64,000 bases of DNA from Pacificibacter marinus (GTDB taxonomy: Bacteria; Pseudomonadota; Alphaproteobacteria; Rhodobacterales; Rhodobacteraceae). The notes under the pieces were generated by a model, which was given only the letters and a program-made list of their open reading frames with translations, had not been told where the DNA came from and did no database searches. The stretch is from contig NZ_FNZV01000008.1 in NCBI RefSeq assembly GCF_900109555.1, positions 62,001-126,000 of the forward strand, in the 5' to 3' direction. Shown here in pieces: positions 53,964-63,401 of this stretch. How positions within the stretch are numbered: the first letter of the stretch is position 1; the number at the start of each line of letters is the position of its first letter. The position numbers and the translations under genes were made by a program.

Positions 53964-54994
53964 GCCAACAGCCTATGATAAATATCGATGAGTGCATTTG
54001 CTTCGCGCTCAAGCGAAAACTGTGCTTCCACGTGAGCACGTGCAGCTTCGGACAGGCCGGATTGATCTGCGCTCAACAGGCGTTGTGCAGCTCGCACCAT
54101 CGGCGCGACCTCGCCAATCGGCACGATTTCACCAGCTTTTGTACTGATAATTTCCGAAAACGCGCCCACATCTGTCGCCACGACTGGCACGCCGCAGGCC
54201 ATTGCTTCAAGCGGCGTCAGACCAAAGCCTTCCCAGCGCTGTGGGGCTACATAAAGATCAAGCACCCGGTACCAATCCGCAATCTGATCGACAGGGACTT
54301 CATCAGGAAACACAACACGATCACTCAAATTATTTTGAGCGATTTTAGTTTTCAAACCAGCAAGAAACTCTTGATCCTTGGGCAATGCACGCCCGAGCAC
54401 AACAGCAACCAAATCAGCATCCGTTTTGGCCATCTGGATGAATGCATCAATGAACAAATCTGTACCTTTTTGTGCGCGAATGCGACCAAAACAACCGATG
54501 ATTTTAGCGTCCGGCAGATTCAGTTTATGGCGCAAAGCAGAGCGAGATTCCGTGTCTATCGGGGTGAAATCAGTCAAATCGATACCATGCAAAATGACAT
54601 CGCAAGGTCGCTCAAGATAAGTTGCCGTTTTGGCAGACGTCGCTACGATTCCATCCATTTGGCCGATCAACCACTTCGTGTAGCCTGAATGTTTGCGCTG
54701 CGACGCAGATGTAAACAAAAGCTTCAGCGGCTGGCGAAAGATGTGTTTCAACACCAGCCCTACCAGCATTTCAGTGTTACGTCGGGCATGCCACACACGG
54801 CGCTTACGCTTCAAAAACGGCAACCGCCACACTGGAATATAGGGCACATGCGCGGGCAGTCCTGCCCCTGTCGCCACAATGGGAATGCTTTTAGATTGCA
54901 CAGGGACAAGCCGCACAATGGTCGCCGTCACGCCAGACAATCTGCGTTTAAAGTTAGGGGCGATGACCAGAATATCACTCAGGCGCTGTTTCAT
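53960..54994 (-). CDS. Group 1 glycosyltransferase (GT4 family)
   Basis: 344 residues with the GT-B fold. The acceptor half starts LVIAPNFKRRLSGVTATI-like (here ILVIAPNFKRRLSGVTATI), and the donor half contains IGCFGRIRAQKGTDLFIDAF and the donor-binding VAPQRWEGFGLTPLEAMACGVPVV with the conserved Glu residues of the EX7E motif. It adds a sugar to a surface glycan or lipid; specificity unknown. Starts 8 bp after the MFS gene and overlaps the GT29-like gene. Confidence 0.88.
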   Translation of the reverse strand: MKQRLSDILVIAPNFKRRLSGVTATIVRLVPVQSKSIPIVATGAGLPAHVPYIPVWRLPFLKRKRRVWHARRNTEMLVGLVLKHIFRQPLKLLFTSASQRKHSGYTKWLIGQMDGIVATSAKTATYLERPCDVILHGIDLTDFTPIDTESRSALRHKLNLPDAKIIGCFGRIRAQKGTDLFIDAFIQMAKTDADLVAVVLGRALPKDQEFLAGLKTKIAQNNLSDRVVFPDEVPVDQIADWYRVLDLYVAPQRWEGFGLTPLEAMACGVPVVATDVGAFSEIISTKAGEIVPIGEVAPMVRAAQRLLSADQSGLSEAARAHVEAQFSLEREANALIDIYHRLLA

Positions 54995-55002
54995 AATTTG
55001 CG

Positions 55003-56193
55003 TTACCCTTTTTGTTCTCGACTAAAGGCATACACCAAACAGCCCAAAGCCAAAACGACCGAAAAGAATCCGAAAACGGTCGCATAAGGCGCGGCGGATG
55101 TAGCGTCTGGACCTGATGTATAGGCAAAAGCCCGCGCTGTTGCGAATTGAAATACGCCAACGCCACCGATGGAAAACAAATTGATTAATGTCACGCCGCG
55201 ACCTGTCAGATGCACAGGCAGCAATGTGCGGCCATGGTTCATAATTTGACCATAAGCTGAGCCGAAAAAGCCAATGCCCACGAGCAAAACAGTGGTCAAT
55301 AAAATGCTCTGCGTTCCGGCTCCAATCCAAAGTAAAACCAAAAACACCAATGCAATCAATGTACCACCTAAGACAATAACCTTACGGCTGCGAATAATAC
55401 GCTCCACAGGACCAAAAGCCAGCGCCCCTGCGATCATTGATAAAGCCATAACAAAAGTCACGCGACCAATGCCGTCAACATCCAACCCGTAGACATCCGA
55501 TAGATAGCCCCCGGCCCAACTGCCCCGCAATCCCGCCGAAGGGGCATAGGCAACTGCAGCCATGATCAAAATAGGATACAGAGGCCAAATTTTCGCAAGA
55601 TCGCGCAATCCACCGCCAGATATTTTCGAAGATGGGTCAAGCGCGGGTGGGTCTTGCACAAATTTATACAATGCAAGCGCAACAAGCCCTGTTACCACAG
55701 CCAACACCACGCACACGCTACGCCACCCAATCAACGACATTGCCAATGACAGCGGCACACTTGCAGCAAGGTTTCCTAAAGTTCCCAAACCCACGACGAG
55801 CCCGGCCAATGTACCGAACTTGTGAGACGGCGCGCTGCGGGCAAAAATATAAAAGGACGTCATCAAAACAGGGGAACAGCCGATACCGATCAACATCATC
55901 GCAGCATAGATACCCCAAGGGCCTTGTGCAGATGCAAATACCAATGCTCCGCCACCGCCGCCCAGCACCAAGAGTATTGTGGCCATCTTTCGCGGTGATC
56001 CGTTGTCCAAAAGCCAACCCACAGGAATCTGCATTGCCGCAAAGGTCAAGAACCACAACCCCAAAGCGACAGACACTTGATCTGCGTTCAAACCGATGTC
56101 GGCTTTAAGAACCGGTGCAAACACCGCAAGACACGCTCTATAAAATTGGCTCAGGCTATATGCAATGATAAGCCAAAATAGGCTGCTCCCCAT
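55003..56193 (-). CDS. MFS transporter
   Basis: 396 residues with twelve membrane segments and a strong AAGGAG ribosome-binding site. MFS motif A-like region after the second helix: GWLLDNGSPRKMATILLVLG. The branch resembles transporters of the nitrate/nitrite-porter-like or hexuronate-like group; substrate unknown. Its position 8 bp before a glycosyltransferase gene suggests the same transcript but not necessarily the same pathway. Confidence 0.85.
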   Translation of the reverse strand: MGSSLFWLIIAYSLSQFYRACLAVFAPVLKADIGLNADQVSVALGLWFLTFAAMQIPVGWLLDNGSPRKMATILLVLGGGGGALVFASAQGPWGIYAAMMLIGIGCSPVLMTSFYIFARSAPSHKFGTLAGLVVGLGTLGNLAASVPLSLAMSLIGWRSVCVVLAVVTGLVALALYKFVQDPPALDPSSKISGGGLRDLAKIWPLYPILIMAAVAYAPSAGLRGSWAGGYLSDVYGLDVDGIGRVTFVMALSMIAGALAFGPVERIIRSRKVIVLGGTLIALVFLVLLWIGAGTQSILLTTVLLVGIGFFGSAYGQIMNHGRTLLPVHLTGRGVTLINLFSIGGVGVFQFATARAFAYTSGPDATSAAPYATVFGFFSVVLALGCLVYAFSREQKG

Positions 56194-56492
56194 GGTGCGC
56201 TCCTTATGTATTCCAAGTTCGATTGCCTGAAATCAAATCATCTGTCCACATAGAATCGCCCCAAAGAGGGGATTGCAAGGAGCACCTTGGGGCTGCAGTT
56301 TTTTGGGAATTTACATCAACTTAGCCATCAGATGGCGTCAAACCGCCCAAATTGTGCTCTATGGGACACTACTTGCCCCCCCCTCCGCATATGGATAATA
56401 AATTTAGGGTTTATATGTGCAAAATAATGTGCCACATCTTTCTTGATCTTGGCGCAGTAGCCGAGTGAATACCTCTTGATGGAGATTTGGTT
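56194..56492. other. 299-bp intergenic stretch with divergent promoters
   Basis: AT-rich between 56390 and 56450, with a C8 run at 56372-56379. It must hold the promoters of the MFS operon (minus) and of the small secreted protein (plus). No gene-like frame and no clear hairpin were seen. Confidence 0.6.
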
Positions 56493-56687
56493 ATGAAAAA
56501 AGTTATCCTTGCAGCAACTATCGTTGCAGCTTCCGTGTCAGCTTCTTTTGCTGGCGGTTACTCTGAGCCAGAAGTTGTGGCTGTTCCAGTTGTAGTTGAA
56601 GAAGGTTCTTCTTCTTCACTCGGCGGCAGCACAGCATTGCTTTTGCTCGGTGCAGTAGCACTTGCAGTTGCTTTGTCTAACGACTAA
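56493..56687 (+). CDS. Small secreted/membrane protein, YjbE-like in character
   Basis: 64 residues from the ATG at 56493 (GATGGAG upstream). A signal peptide MKKVILAATIVAASVSASFA is followed by a short acidic part (GGYSEPEVVAVPVVVEEG), a Ser cluster and a C-terminal hydrophobic segment ALLLLGAVALAVALSND. Codon use favours GTT/GCA/TCT, a sign of high expression. It lies beside yjbF-yjbH, whose E. coli operon begins with a similarly small Ser/Ala-rich protein (YjbE), but the strand and order differ, so the link is tentative. Confidence 0.8.
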   Translation: MKKVILAATIVAASVSASFAGGYSEPEVVAVPVVVEEGSSSSLGGSTALLLLGAVALAVALSND

Positions 56688-56717
56688 TCGATTTCGGGCT
56701 CACGCCTGAGAAGTTCT

Positions 56718-56747
56718 AAAACGGCGTCCCAAGGGGCGCCGTTTTTT
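56718..56747. terminator. Strong terminator between convergent genes
   Basis: AAAACGGCGTCCC and GGGGCGCCGTTTT form a 13-bp stem (one T-G pair) followed by TTTTTTT. Ends the small secreted-protein transcript and may act on yjbF read-through. Confidence 0.85.
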
Positions 56748-56816
56748 TATAGTCACTCGACATGTAAAAGGCCCACTCACTGGTGGGCCATACATTAGAT
56801 ATTTCACAAAAAATGC

Positions 56817-57524
56817 TTAGTAGCGCAGTCGGCGAAACACGATATTGCCAATGCTTATACCAGCCCATTGAATGGACTGAACCATACGACTGCTGCTGTC
56901 GATCCAATAGGTATTTGAAAAATCAAATGTCTCATTGAGCTGACAACGCTCAGTCACGACTTGTGCCGAGACAGAAATTTCGCCTGAGCTCACTTGATCC
57001 ACACCGCCAAGAGCGATCTCGCAGCGCACCACCAGACGTTCTGTTTGGTCTTCGCCATTTAAAAATCTATAGTTTTTTTCAACTGATCCGGCCTGGCGAG
57101 ATGCTATAAGTCGTGCAGCACCCCCATCTTCGACAGACATTAAATCGCCGCCAAAACCCCGTGTGGCCGTCAAAACACCTGAACTGAGCGTCGTAGATTT
57201 GCTGTCAGATGAAATCCAAGTCACGTTTTGGCCGTTTTGACCGTAGATGGCCGAAACCGCAAAGCCACCGTTCTTTTCCAGCAAAATGAATTGCAACGGC
57301 ACGTCAGGAATAGCTGCCATGGTGCTCTCAATCACGGCCAATGGGTCTGGCGCTGCCGCAGTGGCGCCTTTCTTGCCCGTCAGGCGCGACTTGGCAAGCT
57401 GAGCCAATTCTTTGACAGTATCGGTCCCTCGGCTCGCCTGTTTGTCGTTTCCGCAAGCAGCCAGAGACATAGCAAGAGCGCACACAGCACCGAGTGTGGC
57501 AACGCCTTTAAATGAAATACTCAT
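56817..57524 (-). CDS. yjbF: YjbF/GfcB-family outer-membrane lipoprotein
   Basis: 235 residues from the ATG at 57524, which overlaps the yjbH stop (ATGA). A lipoprotein signal ends LAACGND with the acylated Cys at about 24. The rest fits the YjbF/GfcB group 4 capsule/exopolysaccharide lipoprotein family: SKSTTLSSGVLTATRGFGGDLMS and a C-terminal FSNTYWIDSSSRMVQSIQW. In E. coli YjbEFGH aids production of an extracellular polysaccharide. Encoded directly downstream of yjbH. Confidence 0.88.
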   Translation of the reverse strand: MSISFKGVATLGAVCALAMSLAACGNDKQASRGTDTVKELAQLAKSRLTGKKGATAAAPDPLAVIESTMAAIPDVPLQFILLEKNGGFAVSAIYGQNGQNVTWISSDSKSTTLSSGVLTATRGFGGDLMSVEDGGAARLIASRQAGSVEKNYRFLNGEDQTERLVVRCEIALGGVDQVSSGEISVSAQVVTERCQLNETFDFSNTYWIDSSSRMVQSIQWAGISIGNIVFRRLRY

Positions 57525-59629
57525 CGCCAGAAACGCCCCCATTGCTGCTGGACGTCCGCCCCTTGCATACCACGCACGCGATCGTACAGACGCCCGTCTA
57601 CATTCAGCCGCGCGCCGCCATCACGGGTCAAAGATTGAATGACAAAATCATTTCTCTCAGTGGTTGGGGTACCTGCGAACCAAGCAGAGGGCACTGTAAT
57701 GCGAATCCCCTTATCGAAAGATCCGTCACCAAAGTCATCAAACGGCACATCAGTCAGAGTCGCATAGGCCCCGACACGCCAGCCATTGTTGAACTCTCGA
57801 TCAACAGACAGCGTCGTCCCCCAATCGCCAGCAAGATAGCGCCCAACGTCAAGACGTCCATGAAACCCACCATCAAATGCGTAATAGGCCGACACGTGCC
57901 CAGTCACAGTGTCATAGTCCTGAAAGTCAAACGTATCTTCAAAGTCGCGTTGTACGACGTAATTCACTTCTGCGCCCAAAGCGAAAGAGCTATTTGGTTT
58001 TTTCCAAAGCAATTCCCCAGAAACACCACCATACATAGCTTCAAGATACCCAACCGTCACACGACCAAACAAGTTTTCGGCGGGTCGGTTGTACCAATTC
58101 GCGGTCAATTTTTCGACTGAAAGCCGATTATCATAGTCGGGCAGGCTTGTACGTACAGCTGGTAAGTTCGAATCGCTTATATCATCGCCCCCATCAGAAA
58201 TATCGTCTGATATCCGGTAAGATGCCGCTGCATCAAAAGAAAATCCTGGCGCGACTTCATAACTAATTTGCCCGCGAATACCGTAGTCCAATTGCACAGA
58301 ACTTTTCGGATCAAAGATAGAAACAGCAGCATACGGTGCCACGGACCACAATTTTTGCGGATACACAGTTTCAACCGCAACCATTGGATCCCGATCCAAA
58401 GTCAACGGGTCAACAAAGCTTGCAGCCTCCAACATTTTGCGGGCAGGTTCGAATTCATAGGCTTCCAATTTGGAGCGCGGCAACACGGTGGAATGAACAG
58501 GAACGCCATCAAGTACTTCAGTCAACACAAAGGTTTCAACGGATGGCGGGAAAGACCGCGTCATCATTCGCGCCAGACGCCCAATCGCCTGCGCGTGAGC
58601 GCCATACCGCGTGTTGCGAAACTGAACCTCGGCGCGCGTAGCGGTCAATGACATGGCTTCCAATACCAAACCTTCAGCTGCCATCGCTTGGCCGAGTGCA
58701 GACCGAATACCACTGGGATCACCCACCTCAGTCACCCATTCACCAGACCAACCAATGGGATCGGATGCGCGACTCGGACGGGGACGAACAGGAAGCGGTG
58801 CAGATTCAAGTCCACCTGAAACCTTTGGCGATTTGGGATTCAATCCCGTTGAAATCTTCAGACCAACTTCATCTCCGTGTAAAAAGAACGCTGTGAGAGA
58901 GGTATTTTGGCCCAACTTATAATCCAAGCCAATGTTGAAAGGCGACTTGTGCATAAATACGCCGCTTTCTTCTTCGGCGGTGTACGCATCAGAAGAATAT
59001 TCAGCAAGAACAGTCAGCTTGTCGTTGACTTGATATGTCAGGCCACCAAAGGCAGCAACATCGCCGCGAAACCACTGATCAAAATTCGGTGTGCCGCTTG
59101 TTTTATCTTCGATATCATCGCGACTTCCGAATGACACACCGAGAGGCTGGTAACTGCCAAGCCGCCCCCAGCCTAAACCACCCGTCACGCGCAGTTTGTC
59201 ACCGAGAGATTTGGTTGCAACAATGTACTCACCACCGAATACATCTGTACCCATGAAATCTTGTAAACCGATAGCCACGGCAGGCCGATATGTCCCTTCG
59301 TTCAGAAGCAGATAGCTAATATCAAAAGAGCGCCCCCAATAGGTTTCAGAATCGTCACCGAAACCTTTGATGCCAGTGTAACGAAAACTACCAGATAGAC
59401 GAGGTGCCATTTGGAACGTCAACGTGGTCCGATTAACGTTGCCAAAATTTGTGTAACTCAATGCCAGCTGTCCATCTGGAGCAACTTCTGCCGTTGGCAT
59501 CTCAACAAGCCCTGGGCGCCCCATCGCATTGAGTCGAGTGGTGTTCAAGTCTTGCGTGGCACCCGAAGTTGCAAAGCATGCCCCCGCAAGAGCAAAGCTG
59601 GTTGTCATAATTTTATGCTTAAAGAACAC
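57521..59629 (-). CDS. yjbH: YjbH-family outer-membrane exopolysaccharide protein
   Basis: 702 residues from a GTG at 59629 (GGGTGAG 5 bp upstream); E. coli YjbH is of similar size (about 700). Signal peptide FKHKIMTTSFALAGACFATSG. The body is rich in alternating strands and aromatic residues typical of a beta-barrel. Family blocks include GRPGLVEMPTAEVAPDGQL, SFDISYLLLNEG, VTGGLGWGRLG and the C-terminal DKGIRITVPSAWF. Probably forms a polysaccharide-secretion or -modifying pore with YjbF. Confidence 0.9.
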   Translation of the reverse strand: MFFKHKIMTTSFALAGACFATSGATQDLNTTRLNAMGRPGLVEMPTAEVAPDGQLALSYTNFGNVNRTTLTFQMAPRLSGSFRYTGIKGFGDDSETYWGRSFDISYLLLNEGTYRPAVAIGLQDFMGTDVFGGEYIVATKSLGDKLRVTGGLGWGRLGSYQPLGVSFGSRDDIEDKTSGTPNFDQWFRGDVAAFGGLTYQVNDKLTVLAEYSSDAYTAEEESGVFMHKSPFNIGLDYKLGQNTSLTAFFLHGDEVGLKISTGLNPKSPKVSGGLESAPLPVRPRPSRASDPIGWSGEWVTEVGDPSGIRSALGQAMAAEGLVLEAMSLTATRAEVQFRNTRYGAHAQAIGRLARMMTRSFPPSVETFVLTEVLDGVPVHSTVLPRSKLEAYEFEPARKMLEAASFVDPLTLDRDPMVAVETVYPQKLWSVAPYAAVSIFDPKSSVQLDYGIRGQISYEVAPGFSFDAAASYRISDDISDGGDDISDSNLPAVRTSLPDYDNRLSVEKLTANWYNRPAENLFGRVTVGYLEAMYGGVSGELLWKKPNSSFALGAEVNYVVQRDFEDTFDFQDYDTVTGHVSAYYAFDGGFHGRLDVGRYLAGDWGTTLSVDREFNNGWRVGAYATLTDVPFDDFGDGSFDKGIRITVPSAWFAGTPTTERNDFVIQSLTRDGGARLNVDGRLYDRVRGMQGADVQQQWGRFWR

Positions 59630-59796
59630 TATCTCACCCGTTTTTAGCTTCGAGGCATCATAACAAAGAATACCCAGCGGCCCACTCGATTTTTCAATGA
59701 GCGCCAAACAGGGTCAATTAAGCCCCAAATCAATTTTCAGGCGTGTCTTTTCAGCCGCAAGCCGGCCACAGCATCAAAGGACCAATGCGTTGCGCT

Positions 59797-61692
59797 CTAA
59801 GTCGCAACTTCACGCATCATCATGTCGTTTGATATGCGGGGGTCGTGATAACCATCAACGCGTTCGCGCACCACTTTACGCACATACGCAGCGTTGGCCG
59901 TGCTCACCGCAATCCTCAGATCGCGTAACATGCCCGCCACCTCAACCTCACTCAACATTGCTTCTTCTGCGCGCATAATTTTAGAATTAGCAGTGGCGCA
60001 TAAATTGCCATGATCCAGCAAAAGTTCTTCGTATAATTTTTCGCCAGGACGCAAACCTGTCACGATAATCTCGATATCGCCATCTTCGAAACACGCTGTT
60101 TTAACAGTGCGACCTGACAACTCGATTAAACGATGGGCGATTTCCATTATTTTTTGCGGCTGCCCCATATCAAGAACGAAAACATCCCCCCCTTGCGCAT
60201 ATGCACCAGCCAGCAACACAAGGCGCGTCGCCTCTGAAATGGTCATGAAGAACCGCGACACTTCAGGGTGTGTGACCGTGACGGGGCCACCCGCGTCAAT
60301 TTGCTTTTGAAACAAAGGCAAAACCGACCCTGACGAGCCAAGGACGTTTCCAAAACGCACCATGGAAAATACGGTGTCTGGCTTGCGTGACTGTATATCT
60401 TGGACAACCAGCTCAGCCATACGTTTCGTCGCCCCCATAATATTTGTAGGGCGCACGGCTTTATCCGTTGAAACCAAAATGAAGCGCTCGATTTTGGCGT
60501 CAGCAGCCGCATCAGCAACAATTTTAGTCCCGAGCACATTGTTGCGCGCACCTTCTAATTCGTTGCCTTCGACAATTGGCACGTGCTTATAGGCCGCCGC
60601 ATGAAAAATGATGTCAACATTTTGCTCGTTAAGGATTTTCCGAACACGCACGGAGTCTGTTACGGACCCCAAAAAGCTTTTCACCTGAACATTGCGTTGT
60701 TCGGCTAAGCTTTTGAGCTCAAGATCGATTTGATATAGGTTGAATTCACTTTGATCTAACAATACAATTTTTGTAGGTTTGCACTCTAAAATTTGTCGGC
60801 ACAGCTCAGACCCGATTGACCCACCAGCCCCTGTAACCATCACAACGCGGCCAGCATAGCTTTGGGCGATTTCCGGCGTTTCCAAATCCACAGCATCACG
60901 CCCAAGGATTTCATCGGGGCTGACAGTACGAAACAACGCTTTGTCGCCGCGCCCAACGAGTAGGTCCTCAAACGATGGCAAAACACGGACTTCAACACCG
61001 AGGCCTTTTAGTTGTTCAATGATGGCGGCGCGGCGCGCTTTTGCACTCTCTGGCAATGCAACCAAAACGACTTCTATTTTATGATATGCAAGGTTTTCTA
61101 CGATAGTTTTACTATCCAAAACAGGGATTCCACCAATCGCCATGCCACGTAAGTGAAGGTTGTCATCCAAGAAAAAGACGGGCCGCATTTCGTGGGATTG
61201 ACGTAGCGCTGACGCTAATTGAATACCTGCTGCACCGGCACCGAAAATTGCAACAGGTTGGCGCAGTTGAATTCGATCGCGAATTTTCGACAAAACCGCG
61301 ATTGCTGTGGCCCGCAACCAGACACTTCCACAAAAGAAAACGCCACCAAATATAATGGCTTTTGCCAAGAAGCCCGCGACACCTAAAAATGCAGTCGTGA
61401 CAGAAAAAAGACATCCAAGGCAAAATGAGGCAAGAGCAATTTTAGACACATCTCGCGAGTTGAACATAACAAGTTTGATCCGATGCAGTTTAAAAAACAT
61501 CAGAATTACAGTCCCAAAAACCACCATTGAAGGCACCAAAACCACAGCAATAGGAAGAGTCAAAAACACACCAAGGTCGCCATGCAATTTGAAGGCCACG
61601 AATAATGCAGAAATCATGAGGATCGTATCAGATACGATTAAGATGCTACGCACATAGCCGCGTGGCAATGTTGTCAAACCTTGTGTCAGCAT
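59797..61692 (-). CDS. Membrane-bound nucleotide-sugar 4,6-dehydratase/epimerase (WbpM/PglF/CapD type)
   Basis: 631 residues. Four N-terminal membrane segments (about 15-130), a first Rossmann domain (VAIFGAGAAGIQLASAL), then the catalytic SDR domain with NAD motif VTGAGGSIGSELCRQI at 286-301. The triad position normally YxxxK is M419-x3-K423 in STDKAVRPTNIMGATKRMAE, the Met form typical of long WbpM/PglF-like UDP-GlcNAc 4,6-dehydratases. Product would be UDP-4-keto-6-deoxy-HexNAc for surface glycans. Separated from yjbH by about 170 bp. Confidence 0.92.
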   Translation of the reverse strand: MLTQGLTTLPRGYVRSILIVSDTILMISALFVAFKLHGDLGVFLTLPIAVVLVPSMVVFGTVILMFFKLHRIKLVMFNSRDVSKIALASFCLGCLFSVTTAFLGVAGFLAKAIIFGGVFFCGSVWLRATAIAVLSKIRDRIQLRQPVAIFGAGAAGIQLASALRQSHEMRPVFFLDDNLHLRGMAIGGIPVLDSKTIVENLAYHKIEVVLVALPESAKARRAAIIEQLKGLGVEVRVLPSFEDLLVGRGDKALFRTVSPDEILGRDAVDLETPEIAQSYAGRVVMVTGAGGSIGSELCRQILECKPTKIVLLDQSEFNLYQIDLELKSLAEQRNVQVKSFLGSVTDSVRVRKILNEQNVDIIFHAAAYKHVPIVEGNELEGARNNVLGTKIVADAAADAKIERFILVSTDKAVRPTNIMGATKRMAELVVQDIQSRKPDTVFSMVRFGNVLGSSGSVLPLFQKQIDAGGPVTVTHPEVSRFFMTISEATRLVLLAGAYAQGGDVFVLDMGQPQKIMEIAHRLIELSGRTVKTACFEDGDIEIIVTGLRPGEKLYEELLLDHGNLCATANSKIMRAEEAMLSEVEVAGMLRDLRIAVSTANAAYVRKVVRERVDGYHDPRISNDMMMREVAT

Positions 61693-61863
61693 ATCTGTTG
61701 AACGTTTTGCAAGTCTTCACCAATACTACGTAAATTCCTTAACCGCAGTATTGTCTATCAGTCGTAAAAATATGTTTAAGGCAGCTTTCATTTGCGCACG
61801 CTTCATGATTGAAAAGCTAAATACTGCGCCTCAACATGAGAGCTTAAAGCCCAAAGTATTCAT

Positions 61864-62475
61864 CTATAGTTTAAGTGATTTTGGCCAAATAGTTTCAAGC
61901 ATGATGCGCATATCAAAGCAAAGCGAACGATGGTTTTGATAGATCAAATCCAATCGCGCCTTGCGTGGAACACAAGCGCGTGCATACACCGCATCGGTCT
62001 CGGGTGAGGTGCTGCATCCTGCCAAAAGCATTTCTTCGTGCCGATGATAGCGCACCGATGCCAACCCTGTAATGCCAGGCCGCGAAACCAAAACCTGCGC
62101 GTAGAGGTCAGGGAACCTTTCCACATACTCGCGCAACGGTGGACGCGGCCCCACAAAAGAAATGTCACCGCACAAAACATTCCACAATTGTGGCAGCTCA
62201 TCCAATCGCGTTCTTCGCAAAAAGCGTCCGACCGGCGTGATCCTATCCGCTTTATCTGCACCCGACACGCCACGGTCGTGTTGCACGGACTTCATCGTGC
62301 GAAACTTTATCAAGTAGAACTCTTGATCTGGCGACCTCATACGTTCTGATAAATAGAAAATCGGACCTCCATCTTTGAGAAAAATGAGCAGAGAAATTCC
62401 TAAAATTATAGGGCCCAGAATGCACATCAAGATCAGAGCAAGGCATAAATCAAATAATCGTTTTTCAATCGTCAT
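61864..62475 (-). CDS. Undecaprenyl-phosphate sugar phosphotransferase (PglC/WcaJ catalytic-domain type)
   Basis: 203 residues from the ATG at 62475, overlapping the epimerase stop (ATGA). A re-entrant N-terminal helix (LFDLCLALILMCILGPIILG) leads into the polyprenyl phosphosugar transferase domain: FLKDGGPIFYLSERM, FYLIKFRTMK, RTRLDELPQLWNVL with the catalytic Asp-Glu pair, and ISFVGPRPPLREYV. It attaches the first sugar phosphate to the lipid carrier, starting repeat-unit synthesis. Short PglC-like form. It lies 171 bp before the WbpM-like gene, whose product could be its donor. Confidence 0.92.
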   Translation of the reverse strand: MTIEKRLFDLCLALILMCILGPIILGISLLIFLKDGGPIFYLSERMRSPDQEFYLIKFRTMKSVQHDRGVSGADKADRITPVGRFLRRTRLDELPQLWNVLCGDISFVGPRPPLREYVERFPDLYAQVLVSRPGITGLASVRYHRHEEMLLAGCSTSPETDAVYARACVPRKARLDLIYQNHRSLCFDMRIMLETIWPKSLKL

Positions 62476-63398
62476 CTCGCCCCCAAAGCAATACGCCACT
62501 GGCCGATGATGTTCGAAGGCGCGCTGTCAGCGTTTGTGACCAGCACTAATTCTTCAAGCAAGCTACAATTCAGCGCAATGTCTTGTAAAGGTGACGCTGC
62601 AACATAGCGCGCTTGCCAGTCAATACCCGCAGCATCCAGCAGGGCATTCATCGATACACTTTGAGGCGCTGCAACATTAATCACATCCGCAAGTAGCCCT
62701 GACTGCTGCGCCAAACCTGACAACACAAATGCCAAACTTTGCGGGCCGATATAAGATCTGCGCGGCCCCTGCCCATCAGGAAATATATCCAACACGACAG
62801 GCGCATCGCCTTGCTGCCACAGCGCAGCGGAGCCAAGCAAAGCGTCAGCGCCGGCTACGTTGCCTATACGTAAAAAGCATAGATCAATCCCAAGTGTATT
62901 GGCGCGAGCCCGACATACCTTTTCCATCTCACACTTGGCCACACCATAAGCATTGACTGGTTCAAGGACATCAGATTCATGAAAAGGAACACCATGCCCT
63001 GCACCATAAACAGCAGAGGAAGACGCAACGATAACCCGCCTCACATCAATAGAAGCGGCAGCATTGAGCGCCTGTTCAACCAGTGTCACATGTGCGGTCA
63101 GTGCGCTTTCATTCGTCTGACTTGCCTTTTGCGCATCACCCAGAAAGACAAAGAACCCATCAATGTCACCGAACAAATCAGTGTGCCGCAGCAAAGGGTC
63201 TAATACTGAGAAATCAGGCCAAGTAAGTGTATTTTTCAGTTCAGGCATTTCGTGCCGAAACTGCCAATCCACCTGCAAATTTCGCGCGTCACCCAAAGAC
63301 CAAACGGCACGTAATAGACGCCCAATTCGGCCAGATGCGCCTAAAAAGATGTACCGGTAAGAATTGCCAGCGTGAGGGGCTTTATGAGAATTTAACAT
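62472..63398 (-). CDS. NAD-dependent nucleotide-sugar epimerase/dehydratase
   Basis: 308 residues, SDR fold. NAD motif FLGASGRIGRLLRA at about 18-31; the catalytic Ser in SSSAVYGAGHGVPF and the YxxxK pair in NAYGVAKCEME are intact. The sequence is divergent from GalE and WbpP, and resembles epimerases linked with PglC-type transferases. It probably modifies a sugar of the same polysaccharide. Starts 3 bp after the GH3 relic ends and overlaps the sugar transferase gene. Confidence 0.85.
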   Translation of the reverse strand: MLNSHKAPHAGNSYRYIFLGASGRIGRLLRAVWSLGDARNLQVDWQFRHEMPELKNTLTWPDFSVLDPLLRHTDLFGDIDGFFVFLGDAQKASQTNESALTAHVTLVEQALNAAASIDVRRVIVASSSAVYGAGHGVPFHESDVLEPVNAYGVAKCEMEKVCRARANTLGIDLCFLRIGNVAGADALLGSAALWQQGDAPVVLDIFPDGQGPRRSYIGPQSLAFVLSGLAQQSGLLADVINVAAPQSVSMNALLDAAGIDWQARYVAASPLQDIALNCSLLEELVLVTNADSAPSNIIGQWRIALGAR

Positions 63399-63401
63399 TG
63401 G

